Of a DNA stretch of 29,311 nt, positions 1 through 7,140 are shown piece by piece. The notes under the pieces were generated by a model. It worked only from the letters and a program-made list of their open reading frames with translations, ran no database searches and had not been told where the DNA came from. The translations under genes were made by a program, and so were the position numbers. Each line of letters starts with the position of its first letter. Positions within the stretch are counted from its first letter, which is position 1. This stretch comes from Cacconaster sp045617505 (GTDB taxonomy: Bacteria; Bacteroidota; Bacteroidia; Bacteroidales; UBA932): assembly GCA_045617505.1 (NCBI GenBank), contig JAZLIS010000097.1:1-29311 (forward strand), in the 5' to 3' direction.

Positions 1-363
1 GAAATTGCATACGACAACCCAGCGGGGATAACGGTCATAGCCCAATTCAGCGGCATATCGCTTTGCCTGCTGGAACGGTGTCAGCAAGGAACCGTCAGAC
101 TGGGGGATGGCTTTTCTCAAGTCCTTTTCTATTGATTTCTGTTCGATAAGAACTCTCGTCGGCTCGATGTAGGCGTCAATGAAGCTGGTGCTGCTGAGCT
201 TGACCTGATTTTCGAAAGAGATTATGTCGTAGGGGCGTTCCACTCCCAGCACCGTCTGGATGAGTTCCATCCAGAAAGGCTGGCTTTCTCCCTTTTCATA
301 TCCTCTGCCGGCCCACCTCTGCGCGAATGCCTTGGCGGCCGCTTGTTGCTGATTCTTTTGCAT
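1..363 (-). CDS. MmeI-like DNA methyltransferase / restriction enzyme, N-terminal part (runs off the window)
   Basis: The reverse complement from the ATG at 363 is open for 121 codons to the left edge, so only the N-terminus is present. It matches the N-terminal region of MmeI-type (class IIS/IIL-like) enzymes: 'FWMELIQTVLGVERPYDIISFE' is split here as FWMELIQ near residue 33 and RPYDIISFE after it, followed by FIDAYIEPTRVLIEQKS near residue 65, QSDGSLLTPFQQAKRYA near residue 90 and a PRWVVVCNF end. In the family this region holds the nuclease-like domain, and the SAM-binding methylase core (NPPY) comes later, outside the window. Such proteins methylate adenine and, if the nuclease is active, cut DNA; here it is not possible to tell whether it is restriction-competent or methylase-only. 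A TAAATTTAC -7-like box lies 18 nt upstream. It lies beside a phage-type amidase and a tRNA gene, which fits a mobile or defence island. Confidence 0.85.
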   Translation of the reverse strand, partial: MQKNQQQAAAKAFAQRWAGRGYEKGESQPFWMELIQTVLGVERPYDIISFENQVKLSSTSFIDAYIEPTRVLIEQKSIEKDLRKAIPQSDGSLLTPFQQAKRYAAELGYDRYPRWVVVCNF

Positions 364-381
364 ACCGATTCCGTTTGAAGT

Positions 382-390
382 GTAAATTTA
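382..390 (-). promoter_or_regulatory. Candidate -7 box for the MmeI-like gene
   Basis: TAAATTTAC on the minus strand, 18 nt before the ATG, resembles the Bacteroidota -7 box TAnnTTTGY except that the conserved G is A. No good -33 element is seen at the expected spacing. Confidence 0.35.
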
Positions 391-432
391 GCAATTTCTT
401 TTCAGCAAACATCGGAAACGGCTGATTCTGAT

Positions 433-1029
433 TCAAATATTGCCCTGGAGGTATTCGATTATGCCTTCGACGTGGAGGTCAACGATTGCTTGTTTGCCGG
501 CACGGCTGCTGATGTAGGCCAGCGAGTTCCTTGAATCCATATAACCATTCTCGGTAAGGCAAGCAGCGCATTGGGTTCTAGTCAGGAGGTAGAAGGACTC
601 TTCAAAGTCGATATCTCCGTCTGACCAGTCGGAACGAATCTTTCTTCCGGAGAGGTTCTTGATGGCGGCTTCGGCAAGGCAGGTGGCGAGTCTGTCGGAT
701 TTTGTATTGCCTTTGGAAGTATAGACGCTCCATCCGGTAGCGTTGAGCCATTTTGAGCCGTTTCCGGCGGCGTTGGCGTGAATGCTGACCAAGATGACGT
801 TTTGCTTGCCGAGGGCGGCGCAATGGGAGTTTACGCGGCTTACCCGCTCTTTGAGGGGGATGTCCGTTTCTTCCGGAACAAGGAGCTCGGCATCATAGCC
901 CCGGTCCTGAAGGTCGGCGACGATGCGTCTTGCGATTTCGCGGTTGAATTTGTATTCGAGGAAGCGGCCGTCGGGGCTGCGTTTGCCGGGAGTGTCGGAG
1001 CCGTGGCCGGGGTCGATGAGAATCTTCAT
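433..1029 (-). CDS. N-acetylmuramoyl-L-alanine amidase (Amidase_3), cytoplasmic or phage-type
   Basis: A 198-aa zinc amidase that cleaves the bond between MurNAc and L-Ala in peptidoglycan. The single Amidase_3 domain fills the protein. Zinc ligands are visible as His9 in DPGHG, Glu25 in FLEYKFNR and His84 in VSIHANA; the catalytic Glu is Glu160 in CLTENGYMD. There is no signal peptide and no wall-binding domain, unlike housekeeping AmiC-type enzymes, so the product stays in the cytoplasm unless released by lysis or a holin-like route. Amidases of this bare type are common in prophage remnants and mobile elements of Bacteroidales. It is the gene nearest the 3' side of tRNA-Cys and lies upstream of, and on the same strand as, the MmeI-like gene (69-nt gap). 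Function is secure; the phage origin is inference. Confidence 0.9.
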   Translation of the reverse strand: MKILIDPGHGSDTPGKRSPDGRFLEYKFNREIARRIVADLQDRGYDAELLVPEETDIPLKERVSRVNSHCAALGKQNVILVSIHANAAGNGSKWLNATGWSVYTSKGNTKSDRLATCLAEAAIKNLSGRKIRSDWSDGDIDFEESFYLLTRTQCAACLTENGYMDSRNSLAYISSRAGKQAIVDLHVEGIIEYLQGNI

Positions 1030-1068
1030 AGTGCTGCAAGGTTTGTGCAGCTCAACGATTCCAGGGGG

Positions 1069-1077
1069 TAAAGATAA
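1069..1077 (-). promoter_or_regulatory. Candidate -7 box for the amidase gene
   Basis: TATCTTTAC on the minus strand, about 40 nt before the ATG, with a weak TTTTCT element 18 nt further upstream. Like the box of the neighbouring MmeI-like gene it has A in place of the usual G. Confidence 0.4.
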
Positions 1078-1159
1078 TCAATAATGATAATCTGGAGAAA
1101 AATGAATATCTTTGCAGATGAGTGTTGCAGCCATAAGCTCACACTTTAGAATTCGTAAT

Positions 1160-1188
1160 GTCCCGGGCCCCGCAAGGATGCTCGGGAC
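1160..1188. repeat. Hairpin in the tRNA-Cys flank
   Basis: GTCCCGGGC (1160-1168) pairs with GCTCGGGAC (1180-1188), 9 bp with one G-T pair, around an 11-nt loop. On the plus strand it is followed by TCTTTGCAT, a poor U-tract, so it may be a weak terminator for any transcript from the box at 1107 or part of an element end. Confidence 0.5.
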
Positions 1189-1200
1189 TCTTTGCATAAA

Positions 1201-1221
1201 TGTGTATCAAGTGTGTATCAA
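1201..1221. repeat. Tandem 10-bp direct repeat, 11-bp period
   Basis: TGTGTATCAA occurs at 1201-1210 and again at 1212-1221, one base apart. Short phased direct repeats beside the 3' end of a tRNA gene are typical of arm or core sites used by tyrosine integrases, but no integrase gene is in view. Confidence 0.55.
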
Positions 1222-1230
1222 ATGACGGTC

Positions 1231-1274
1231 TATAAAAACTAAAATCCGCAGTAGAGGGAACTCTATTGCGGATT
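1231..1274 (-). terminator. Rho-independent terminator of tRNA-Cys
   Basis: AATCCGCAGTAGAG (1243-1256) and CTCTATTGCGGATT (1261-1274) form a 14-bp stem with one G-T/A-C type mismatch around a GGAA tetraloop. On the minus strand the stem is followed by TTTTAGTTTTTATA. It starts 4 nt past the tRNA 3' end. Confidence 0.85.
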
Positions 1275-1278
1275 GGAG

Positions 1279-1349
1279 AGGTGCGAAGCGGAATCGGACC
1301 GCTGTAGCAGGTTTTGCAGACCTGTGCCTAACCACTCGGCCATCGCACC
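1279..1349 (-). tRNA. tRNA-Cys (anticodon GCA)
   Basis: 71-nt cloverleaf on the minus strand: acceptor GGTGCGA/TCGCACC, D-arm with GAGTGGTTAGGC, anticodon loop CTGCAAA (anticodon GCA), and T-arm CGGTCCGATTCCG. Discriminator base U; the 3' CCA is not encoded. A complete promoter lies 8 nt upstream and a strong terminator directly downstream, so it is a monocistronic tRNA unit. Confidence 0.95.
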
Positions 1350-1357
1350 GAGGGAGT

Positions 1358-1390
1358 ACAAAGTTATGCAATTAATTTTGATTTCCAAAA
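1358..1390 (-). promoter_or_regulatory. Promoter of tRNA-Cys
   Basis: Minus strand: -33 TTTTGG (1385-1390), 18 bp spacer, -7 TAACTTTGT (1358-1366), 8 nt before the mature tRNA. The same layout precedes tRNA-Val and tRNA-Glu. The -33 element overlaps the loop of a small hairpin just after the stop codon of the GH78-like gene. Confidence 0.75.
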
Positions 1391-1391
1391 A

Positions 1392-3131
1392 TCATTTCAG
1401 TTTCACCCCTTCTCCCACAACAATCTCCACCTCCCGTGGACTCTGTACCTGAGCCACGGTACGGCCTCTGTCATCCCTGCTCACCTTGACGGAGATAGTT
1501 CCGTATGGGGTGGGATATGTCCCCTCGGCCCACTGTAGGTCTCCCAGATGAGGGTCAATGCAGACCTTTCTGCACCCGGGCTCCAATATCCTGACACCCA
1601 GAATATGACGGCTCATCCACGGAGTGGGGCCGGAAGCCCAGCCGTGGCAGAGGCTGTGGCGGAAACTGAGATAACAGTAATCCCCGAAATCCCCGTGTAT
1701 GTCTTTCTTGCCCGCAACAGGCATCTCGTCAATCCTGAATGCATTTTCCATCCAGTCGAGGTTGAAATCCTCCCAAAACGAGGTGGCACCCATATCGAGC
1801 ATTCCTCCCCAGTACTGACGGATTATGTCGACGGCCTCCTGATATCTTCCGGCCATCGCAAGAGCCTCAAGCATATAGTAGCCGTAGAATGTGGAGAAAC
1901 CCTGCGCCCCTCCGACGGAAACAACCTCTTCGCAGGCCTGTACGGCAGGCATCAGTCCGGCCATAGCCATAAGAGCCGCACTCTGTTTCAGATTGTTGTG
2001 CGGTTCGACGGCCTTGAGAAGCCGTCCCCGTATCTCCGTTGCAAGGGACGCATATCTTTTATCCCCAAGACTTGCACACAGCCTGGATGCATCCTCGAGA
2101 GCAAGGCACAGAAGAGCCCTGTACCCTGCCCTGACCCCATCCTGATTGGGTGAGGAGGGCCAGTCCAGAAATATTCTTCCTTCGATATTGATGCTTCCGT
2201 CATCCCCTGTCAGGGTGTCAAACATATCGAGAAGTCCGGTGATATATGCGTGATGTTTACCTATATAGTCAAAATTGCCGTTCTGCATATACCAGTCATG
2301 AAGTATGACCAGATACCACATCGAGTAGGAACTCATTCCGTTCAGCCACTCCGGCAGAGGGAACTGCTCACAGGCCATATCCACGCTGCGGTCTATTATA
2401 TCGTTGTAACCAAACACTGCGGATACGGTTGCCATCTCGGGATGCATATCACCCAGCCAGATGAGGCGGTCACGCTTGATGCCATCCCATATATACTCCT
2501 GCATATTGAGATGTGTGGTCCAGGCCCCTGTCCGCCAGATTGAATCCAGCCTTTCGTCACTGCACCTGAAAGAACCCTGATACGGAATGTCCCTCCATCG
2601 GAGAATCGCCGTCGCCTCCCTTATCTCAAGGGTGCAGCCGGTCTCAAGCAGGTCTATCCTGACAAAGCGGAAACCGCTGTTGCCCAATTCGATGGAGCCG
2701 TCGCGGGGGATTTTCATCACGATGTCCCTCATCGCGTGGTCATCCGTGGAATGTCCGGCAATCCAGTCAGTGTCGCACACCTCGCTGCAAGCCTCGGAAA
2801 CGGATTCGCCGAAACGGATTCTCACCAGTTTCGGATAACGCTCGTATCCCGCCATCACAAGTTTGAGGCCTCCGTGGAGTTCCTTCCCGTAATCCAGAAT
2901 GACAGATGCGGTATCCCCGGGAGTTGTGACCATCTCGCACATACGGCCTCCTATCATCGCGGCCTGCCCTGACCCCTCCAGAAGAAGGGCTTCCGCATCC
3001 TTGACATTGCCTCCTGTCCAGACTATCCTTGTCGGGGTGATGAATTTCCTGTCGATGATATCCTTGCGGTCCGCTATAGAGGCAACCGGGACGGCGGTTA
3101 GAAGGATAAACAAAAGAGCGTATTTTCTCAT
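1392..3131 (-). CDS. GH78-like secreted glycosidase (alpha-L-rhamnosidase-related)
   Basis: 579 aa with a Sec signal peptide (MRKYALLFILLTAVPVASIA). Residues about 35-185 are a beta-sandwich domain and about 190-500 an (alpha/alpha)6 barrel, ending in a small beta domain (about 510-579). Members of this fold remove terminal L-rhamnose or related sugars from glycans. The barrel carries WDGIKRDRLIWLGDMHPE at 215-232 and FWEDFN at 453-458; Glu454 matches the catalytic base of GH78. However, the first motif is KRDRL where typical rhamnosidases have RDER, so the usual general-acid Glu is absent at that spot and one residue is missing. The substrate may therefore differ from rhamnose. It follows the GH92 fusion gene by 6 nt and is surely co-transcribed, so the pair probably acts on the same glycan in the periplasm. 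Confidence 0.8.
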   Translation of the reverse strand: MRKYALLFILLTAVPVASIADRKDIIDRKFITPTRIVWTGGNVKDAEALLLEGSGQAAMIGGRMCEMVTTPGDTASVILDYGKELHGGLKLVMAGYERYPKLVRIRFGESVSEACSEVCDTDWIAGHSTDDHAMRDIVMKIPRDGSIELGNSGFRFVRIDLLETGCTLEIREATAILRWRDIPYQGSFRCSDERLDSIWRTGAWTTHLNMQEYIWDGIKRDRLIWLGDMHPEMATVSAVFGYNDIIDRSVDMACEQFPLPEWLNGMSSYSMWYLVILHDWYMQNGNFDYIGKHHAYITGLLDMFDTLTGDDGSINIEGRIFLDWPSSPNQDGVRAGYRALLCLALEDASRLCASLGDKRYASLATEIRGRLLKAVEPHNNLKQSAALMAMAGLMPAVQACEEVVSVGGAQGFSTFYGYYMLEALAMAGRYQEAVDIIRQYWGGMLDMGATSFWEDFNLDWMENAFRIDEMPVAGKKDIHGDFGDYCYLSFRHSLCHGWASGPTPWMSRHILGVRILEPGCRKVCIDPHLGDLQWAEGTYPTPYGTISVKVSRDDRGRTVAQVQSPREVEIVVGEGVKLK

Positions 3132-3137
3132 AATGCG

Positions 3138-6100
3138 CTATTCGCGATTTTTAAGTTTCCTTGCAGCCTGACCCAAAATCGTGAGATATCTGTCGGACGG
3201 CACTCCCTCTTCAAGGGGAACCAGCACGGCTCCGGGCCTTGGGACAGGCACCTCGCGCGCTATCTTGAAAATTGCGGTACCTTCGTTGACCTCATCGAAC
3301 ATCGAGACATAGATAGACTCACAGCCGGCCTCAATACAGGCGTCAATCTGCCTCTGCAGGAACTCCCCGCCCCTGCGGGCCACGGCATCACCGGCTCCCG
3401 GCTTCATATTCTCCCAGGAGAACCCGGGCCATACGTCACCCGCGAAGTCTATCCCGTGTTCCCTGCACCACTTCACGTCTTCGGGTATTATCTTCCTGAA
3501 TTCATCAAAAGTTTCATTGTCGGACCTTCCTACATACCACGGCATAATTATGTCGGCCTTGGCAAGGTAGCCGTAGAATCTGTCATCCTTCCGGACATCC
3601 TCCCCCATCTCGCGCCAATAGGTTGGAACACCGAGCATTATACTGTATCCGCGCTCCTTCAGTCCGTCAATAATCTTTTCGGCCTCATCCATATAATATG
3701 CGGGCCTGTCCACAAAACCCACGCCCCAGACAACGACAAGAGGCTTGCCATTGTGCCACAGATAGGACGGACGTGACTTGTGGTCGAACAGATTATAGCG
3801 CTCGTTCAGAAAGTCCATGTCGTTGAGAAGTATCTCCCCCATAGTGCCTTCAATGCCTCCGGAGAGGTCATACATTATGCAGATAGCCCTGTCGTAGCGC
3901 TCGGCACAGGACATGGCATTGTCCATTACAGCAAGATAGTGCGGATTGCTTATGTTGGGAATGAATCTCTGCATGAAGACTCCGTCAAGACCGTACTCCT
4001 TCATCCATCGGAAATGTACGTCCACCGTGCTGTAGTCCGCTGCGGAGAAGGCTCTCGGACTGCTCCCGTCGGCCATCTTGCCGGGCAGAGGATAAGTCTC
4101 CGTATATTCAAGCACTTCGGGCATCATATCCACGTGATATGTTCCGTCCGCCCTGGCATATCCTCCTGCATACTGAGAACCCACCTCATCGGGAGAGAAG
4201 AACCAACCCTGATAACCGGCCATCACAAGGCCCTTGTAGGAATCGTAACTGACGGATGACTTCACACCCCATCCCTTGTTCGGGAGAGGGCCCATCTCAA
4301 GTTCCAGAACACCACCGGCAACAATGTCGGAGTGGCTGATTGTCGGTTCGTTCCAAGGTTTGCCGTTGAGAGTCGCGCTCTGGATGTATTTGTTGTCCTT
4401 AGACACGTTGTTTGCCTTGACCTCGAACGTCCTGCCGTTCGGGAGATGGATGGCCGCATCCTCAAACAGAGGGCTGCCGATGCTGTATTCCGGCTTTCCG
4501 GGGCATACGGGGAAGAATCCGAGGCTTGAGAAGACCACGAACGAGGTCAGGCCTCCGCCGTCCTCATCTCCGGGCATTCCCATATAGTCGTTGCGGAACC
4601 ACTGGTCGAGCATCTGACGGACACGCTTCTGGGTTTTCCACGGAGCACCCGCGAAATTGTAGAGATAAGGCACGTGCAGCGAAGGCTCGTTGCCCATCGA
4701 GAACTGACCCACGTTTCCGGTATGGTCCGGCATCTTTGCATAAAAATCATATTTGTCCATTCCGAGAGGCTCGGCGAACATACTGTCGAGCTGGGCCACG
4801 AACCTTTTTTCTCCTCCCATCAGGGATACAAGGTCATATACGTTGTGCTGGACGTCCCAGCGGTAAACCCAGGCATTGTTCTCGTCGTAGTATTCACGCG
4901 CGCCCATTCCACCGGGGAAGTTGTAGTCGAAAGGCTCGATGAACCGTCCCTTCGAATCCTTTGGATGGAAGAATCCCGTCCTGCCGTTGAACAGATTGCG
5001 GTAATCGAAAGAATGTCTGAAGAAATATTCCGCCTCAGTGAGAGTGGCGTTGTCCCCGGTCCTGTCGAAATCGGCCTTCAGGAGAGAGTATGCCGCCCAG
5101 CAGTCATACGAAGTTCCGGTAGTGACGGGAATGGGCTGACGTTTCTCAAATTCGTGGACGTTAGGGTCGGTCTCCTTCTCCCCTTCAAGCAGTGCGGGAA
5201 GATAGCCGTTCTCCCAGTAGAATTTGTCCAGCTGTCCTGCGGGAGCATTGCTCCAGGGGACCACGGTTCTTGTCCTAAGGCTCGTGGAGGCTGCGGTTGC
5301 GGCTTTATGGACATCCACGTCAAGCCCCTTGGCAACGGCATCCGCAAGGGAGCCGATGGTGTGGCAGCAGTTCATACCGCGTCCGGCACCGCTCACGCCG
5401 GGGAAGCAGGGCAGCCACCCGTGGCTGTTCTCGTCGGACATACGGAGATATGATGCAAGTATATCCTCTTCAAGACCGGGATCGACGATTGTACGCAAAG
5501 GATGTGCGGAATGGTACGTGTCCCACAACCAGTCATCCGTATAATAGGGAGTACCTCCGTCCTGATGAACCTGACGGTCCTCCCCGCTCCAGTACTGCCC
5601 GTCCTCGCTCATACATATCGGCCTTTCGAGTGTCCTGTAATATGAGGTGTAGAATACGGTCAGGTCATCGTCGTCATCACCCTTGACCTCAAGACGGCCG
5701 AGAGCCTCGTTCCAGATGTTTCGTCCCTCTTCGGCAAGTGTATTCACGTCGAAGTTCCCTATCTCACGGGCAAGGTTTCTTGCAGCCTGCTCCTCGCTTA
5801 TGAAAGAGACGCCGTAACGAATCTTCAGGACAGGAGCTTCAAACACAAGGGATACGCTGCCCTTGCCGGAGGGCTCCGAGGAGACGGCATCACTGTCGAA
5901 TTCCGCATAGACGTATGCCTTCGTTCCTCCTCCGCATCCGGTCCACCCTGTCACGGTATGTCCGTCAGTTGTCATCTCTCCTCCAAGGCCGTTGAAACTG
6001 AGCCTCAAAGGCTCGCCTGTCCGGTTTGTGAGTTCATACAGCGCGGACTGATGAGATGAGGCGAATCTGGAATGTATGGTGGATTCGGCAAGTTCCGTTT

Positions 6101-6425
6101 CATAGAAATACGGAGTTATGTGCTCGTTGTCATAATTCAGTTTCAATCCGGGGAAACCGATGAACAGGGGCGCCTCGGAGCGATGGCTCACCACAAGCAG
6201 GGGAAGGCCTTCCACATATTCGTCAGTTATCTGCCGGCGCATAGGGAACACCCTGAGCATCGAATGGGGCAAACTGACGGTAGGATACACAGGCACAAGC
6301 AGATGACTGATATTGCCTATATAGGGGTTTACGTAATCGACAGGTTCCTTCTGACTGCCACAGCTGGCCGCAAGTATCACAAAAAAGAGGGCGGCAACAA
6401 GAATTTTGGATTTATTGTGCTTCAT
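3138..6425 (-). CDS. Lipoprotein fusing a GH92 alpha-mannosidase to a GH71/99-like domain
   Basis: 1095 aa from the ATG at 6425. A lipoprotein signal (MKHNKSKILVAALFFVILAASC) places it on the outer membrane or facing the periplasm. Residues about 27-725 are GH92: it opens with YVNPYIGNISHLLVP, and carries GNEPSLH (general acid Glu580) and GDEDGGGLTS (Asp620 and Asp622, matching the pair of Asp residues that act as base in Ca-dependent GH92 exo-mannosidases). Residues about 730-1048 are a second barrel that starts YKGLVMAGYQGWF and ends FDEVNEGT; Glu1045 and Glu1048 have the same spacing as the two catalytic Glu of GH99 endo-mannosidases. The enzyme may thus couple exo and endo attack on alpha-mannan or N-glycans. 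An in-frame ATG at 6443 exists, but a -7 box lies between it and 6425, so 6425 is preferred. Confidence 0.88.
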   Translation of the reverse strand: MKHNKSKILVAALFFVILAASCGSQKEPVDYVNPYIGNISHLLVPVYPTVSLPHSMLRVFPMRRQITDEYVEGLPLLVVSHRSEAPLFIGFPGLKLNYDNEHITPYFYETELAESTIHSRFASSHQSALYELTNRTGEPLRLSFNGLGGEMTTDGHTVTGWTGCGGGTKAYVYAEFDSDAVSSEPSGKGSVSLVFEAPVLKIRYGVSFISEEQAARNLAREIGNFDVNTLAEEGRNIWNEALGRLEVKGDDDDDLTVFYTSYYRTLERPICMSEDGQYWSGEDRQVHQDGGTPYYTDDWLWDTYHSAHPLRTIVDPGLEEDILASYLRMSDENSHGWLPCFPGVSGAGRGMNCCHTIGSLADAVAKGLDVDVHKAATAASTSLRTRTVVPWSNAPAGQLDKFYWENGYLPALLEGEKETDPNVHEFEKRQPIPVTTGTSYDCWAAYSLLKADFDRTGDNATLTEAEYFFRHSFDYRNLFNGRTGFFHPKDSKGRFIEPFDYNFPGGMGAREYYDENNAWVYRWDVQHNVYDLVSLMGGEKRFVAQLDSMFAEPLGMDKYDFYAKMPDHTGNVGQFSMGNEPSLHVPYLYNFAGAPWKTQKRVRQMLDQWFRNDYMGMPGDEDGGGLTSFVVFSSLGFFPVCPGKPEYSIGSPLFEDAAIHLPNGRTFEVKANNVSKDNKYIQSATLNGKPWNEPTISHSDIVAGGVLELEMGPLPNKGWGVKSSVSYDSYKGLVMAGYQGWFFSPDEVGSQYAGGYARADGTYHVDMMPEVLEYTETYPLPGKMADGSSPRAFSAADYSTVDVHFRWMKEYGLDGVFMQRFIPNISNPHYLAVMDNAMSCAERYDRAICIMYDLSGGIEGTMGEILLNDMDFLNERYNLFDHKSRPSYLWHNGKPLVVVWGVGFVDRPAYYMDEAEKIIDGLKERGYSIMLGVPTYWREMGEDVRKDDRFYGYLAKADIIMPWYVGRSDNETFDEFRKIIPEDVKWCREHGIDFAGDVWPGFSWENMKPGAGDAVARRGGEFLQRQIDACIEAGCESIYVSMFDEVNEGTAIFKIAREVPVPRPGAVLVPLEEGVPSDRYLTILGQAARKLKNRE

Positions 6426-6429
6426 ATTC

Positions 6430-6438
6430 GCAAATATA
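6430..6438 (-). promoter_or_regulatory. Promoter (-7 box) of the GH92 fusion operon
   Basis: TATATTTGC on the minus strand, a perfect TAnnTTTGY box, ends 4 nt before the ATG at 6425. A weak TTTCAA lies 17 bp upstream. Transcription would start at or within a few nt of the start codon, implying a leaderless or almost leaderless mRNA. Confidence 0.6.
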
Positions 6439-6450
6439 GCCATTTTTGCC

Positions 6451-6459
6451 TAATTTTGA
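6451..6459 (+). promoter_or_regulatory. Promoter (-7 box) of the mtnN operon
   Basis: TAATTTTGA on the plus strand, 18 nt before the ATG at 6478. It is back to back with the opposite-strand box at 6430-6438, 12 bp apart, so the two operons diverge from overlapping promoters. No clear -33 element. Confidence 0.5.
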
Positions 6460-6477
6460 AAGATAGTTGGCAGAACT

Positions 6478-7134
6478 ATGACCGTTGGTATAATAACAGC
6501 GATGGAAAAGGAATTCCGGCAGATTGAAAGAGCACTGGAAAGAGCTCATTCCGAGAACGTCTTTCAAGTGCTTTGCGGCATAGGAAAAGTGAACGCCGCA
6601 GCGTCTGCGCAGTCCCTGGTCGATTACCATCATCCCGACTGCATAATTTCCGCCGGAGTGTCCGGCGGTCTGAAAGATTTTCTGCATCAGGGAGATATTG
6701 TCATTGGAGAGAGTCTTGCATATCACGACGTATGGTGCGGGGACGGCAACCAATATGGTCAGGTTCAGGACTTGCCGCTCCATTTCCACAGTGACCCCTC
6801 CTTAATCAGGAAGGCTGTCCGGTTGAAAACACTCAGGCCCGGTCAGGCAATACACACGGGGCTTGTCTGCACCGGCGACAAATTTTCGGACGGCAGTGAT
6901 GTCCTTTCAAACATCAACACCCACTTCCCTGATGCATTGGCCGTTGATATGGAATCGGCCGCAGTGGCTCAGGTCTGCCACCTCAACAAAGTCCCGTTCA
7001 TAAGTTTCCGCATCATCAGCAATCTTTCCTTCAGCGCGGAAAGCTGCGGGCAGTACGAACAATTCTGGGAAAGCGAGGCCGACTCATCGTTCGCCGTCTT
7101 CAGCAATCTGATAGAACGACTGATCAAACAATAA
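6478..7134 (+). CDS. mtnN: 5'-methylthioadenosine/S-adenosylhomocysteine nucleosidase-like protein with altered active site
   Basis: 218-aa cytoplasmic protein of the PNP/UDP phosphorylase fold. The family hydrolyses MTA and SAH to adenine and a thioribose or ribosylhomocysteine, recycling SAM by-products. Visible motifs: GIITAMEKE with Glu10, CGIGKVNAA, AYHDVWCGDGN, CTGDKF and VDMESAA with Glu159. Glu10 and Glu159 match E. coli Glu12 and Glu174. The third catalytic residue, Asp197 in E. coli, falls at position 182, which here is Asn (RIISNLSF instead of RIISD). Asp to Asn at this site strongly weakens known enzymes. The region between Glu10 and Glu159 is also 13 residues shorter than in E. 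coli, the loss being before CGIGKVN. Futalosine hydrolases naturally carry ISN, but the rest looks like MTA/SAH nucleosidase. First gene of a four-gene operon, 6 nt before the next. Confidence 0.82.
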   Translation: MTVGIITAMEKEFRQIERALERAHSENVFQVLCGIGKVNAAASAQSLVDYHHPDCIISAGVSGGLKDFLHQGDIVIGESLAYHDVWCGDGNQYGQVQDLPLHFHSDPSLIRKAVRLKTLRPGQAIHTGLVCTGDKFSDGSDVLSNINTHFPDALAVDMESAAVAQVCHLNKVPFISFRIISNLSFSAESCGQYEQFWESEADSSFAVFSNLIERLIKQ

Positions 7135-7140
7135 ACTGCA

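Larger units (their letters stand above)
1107..1225 (+). other. Promoter-like box plus possible 35-codon ORF in the tRNA-Cys flank
   Basis: A perfect -7 box (TATCTTTGC, 1107-1115) points rightwards, without a recognisable -33 element. ATG at 1118 opens 35 codons ending at TGA 1223-1225 (product starts MSVAAISSHF and ends VYQVCIK). The ORF runs through the hairpin at 1160-1188 and both copies of the direct repeat at 1201-1221, so coding is doubtful. The stretch could instead be a short transcript or simply the recombination end of an element. I do not recognise the peptide. Confidence 0.2.
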
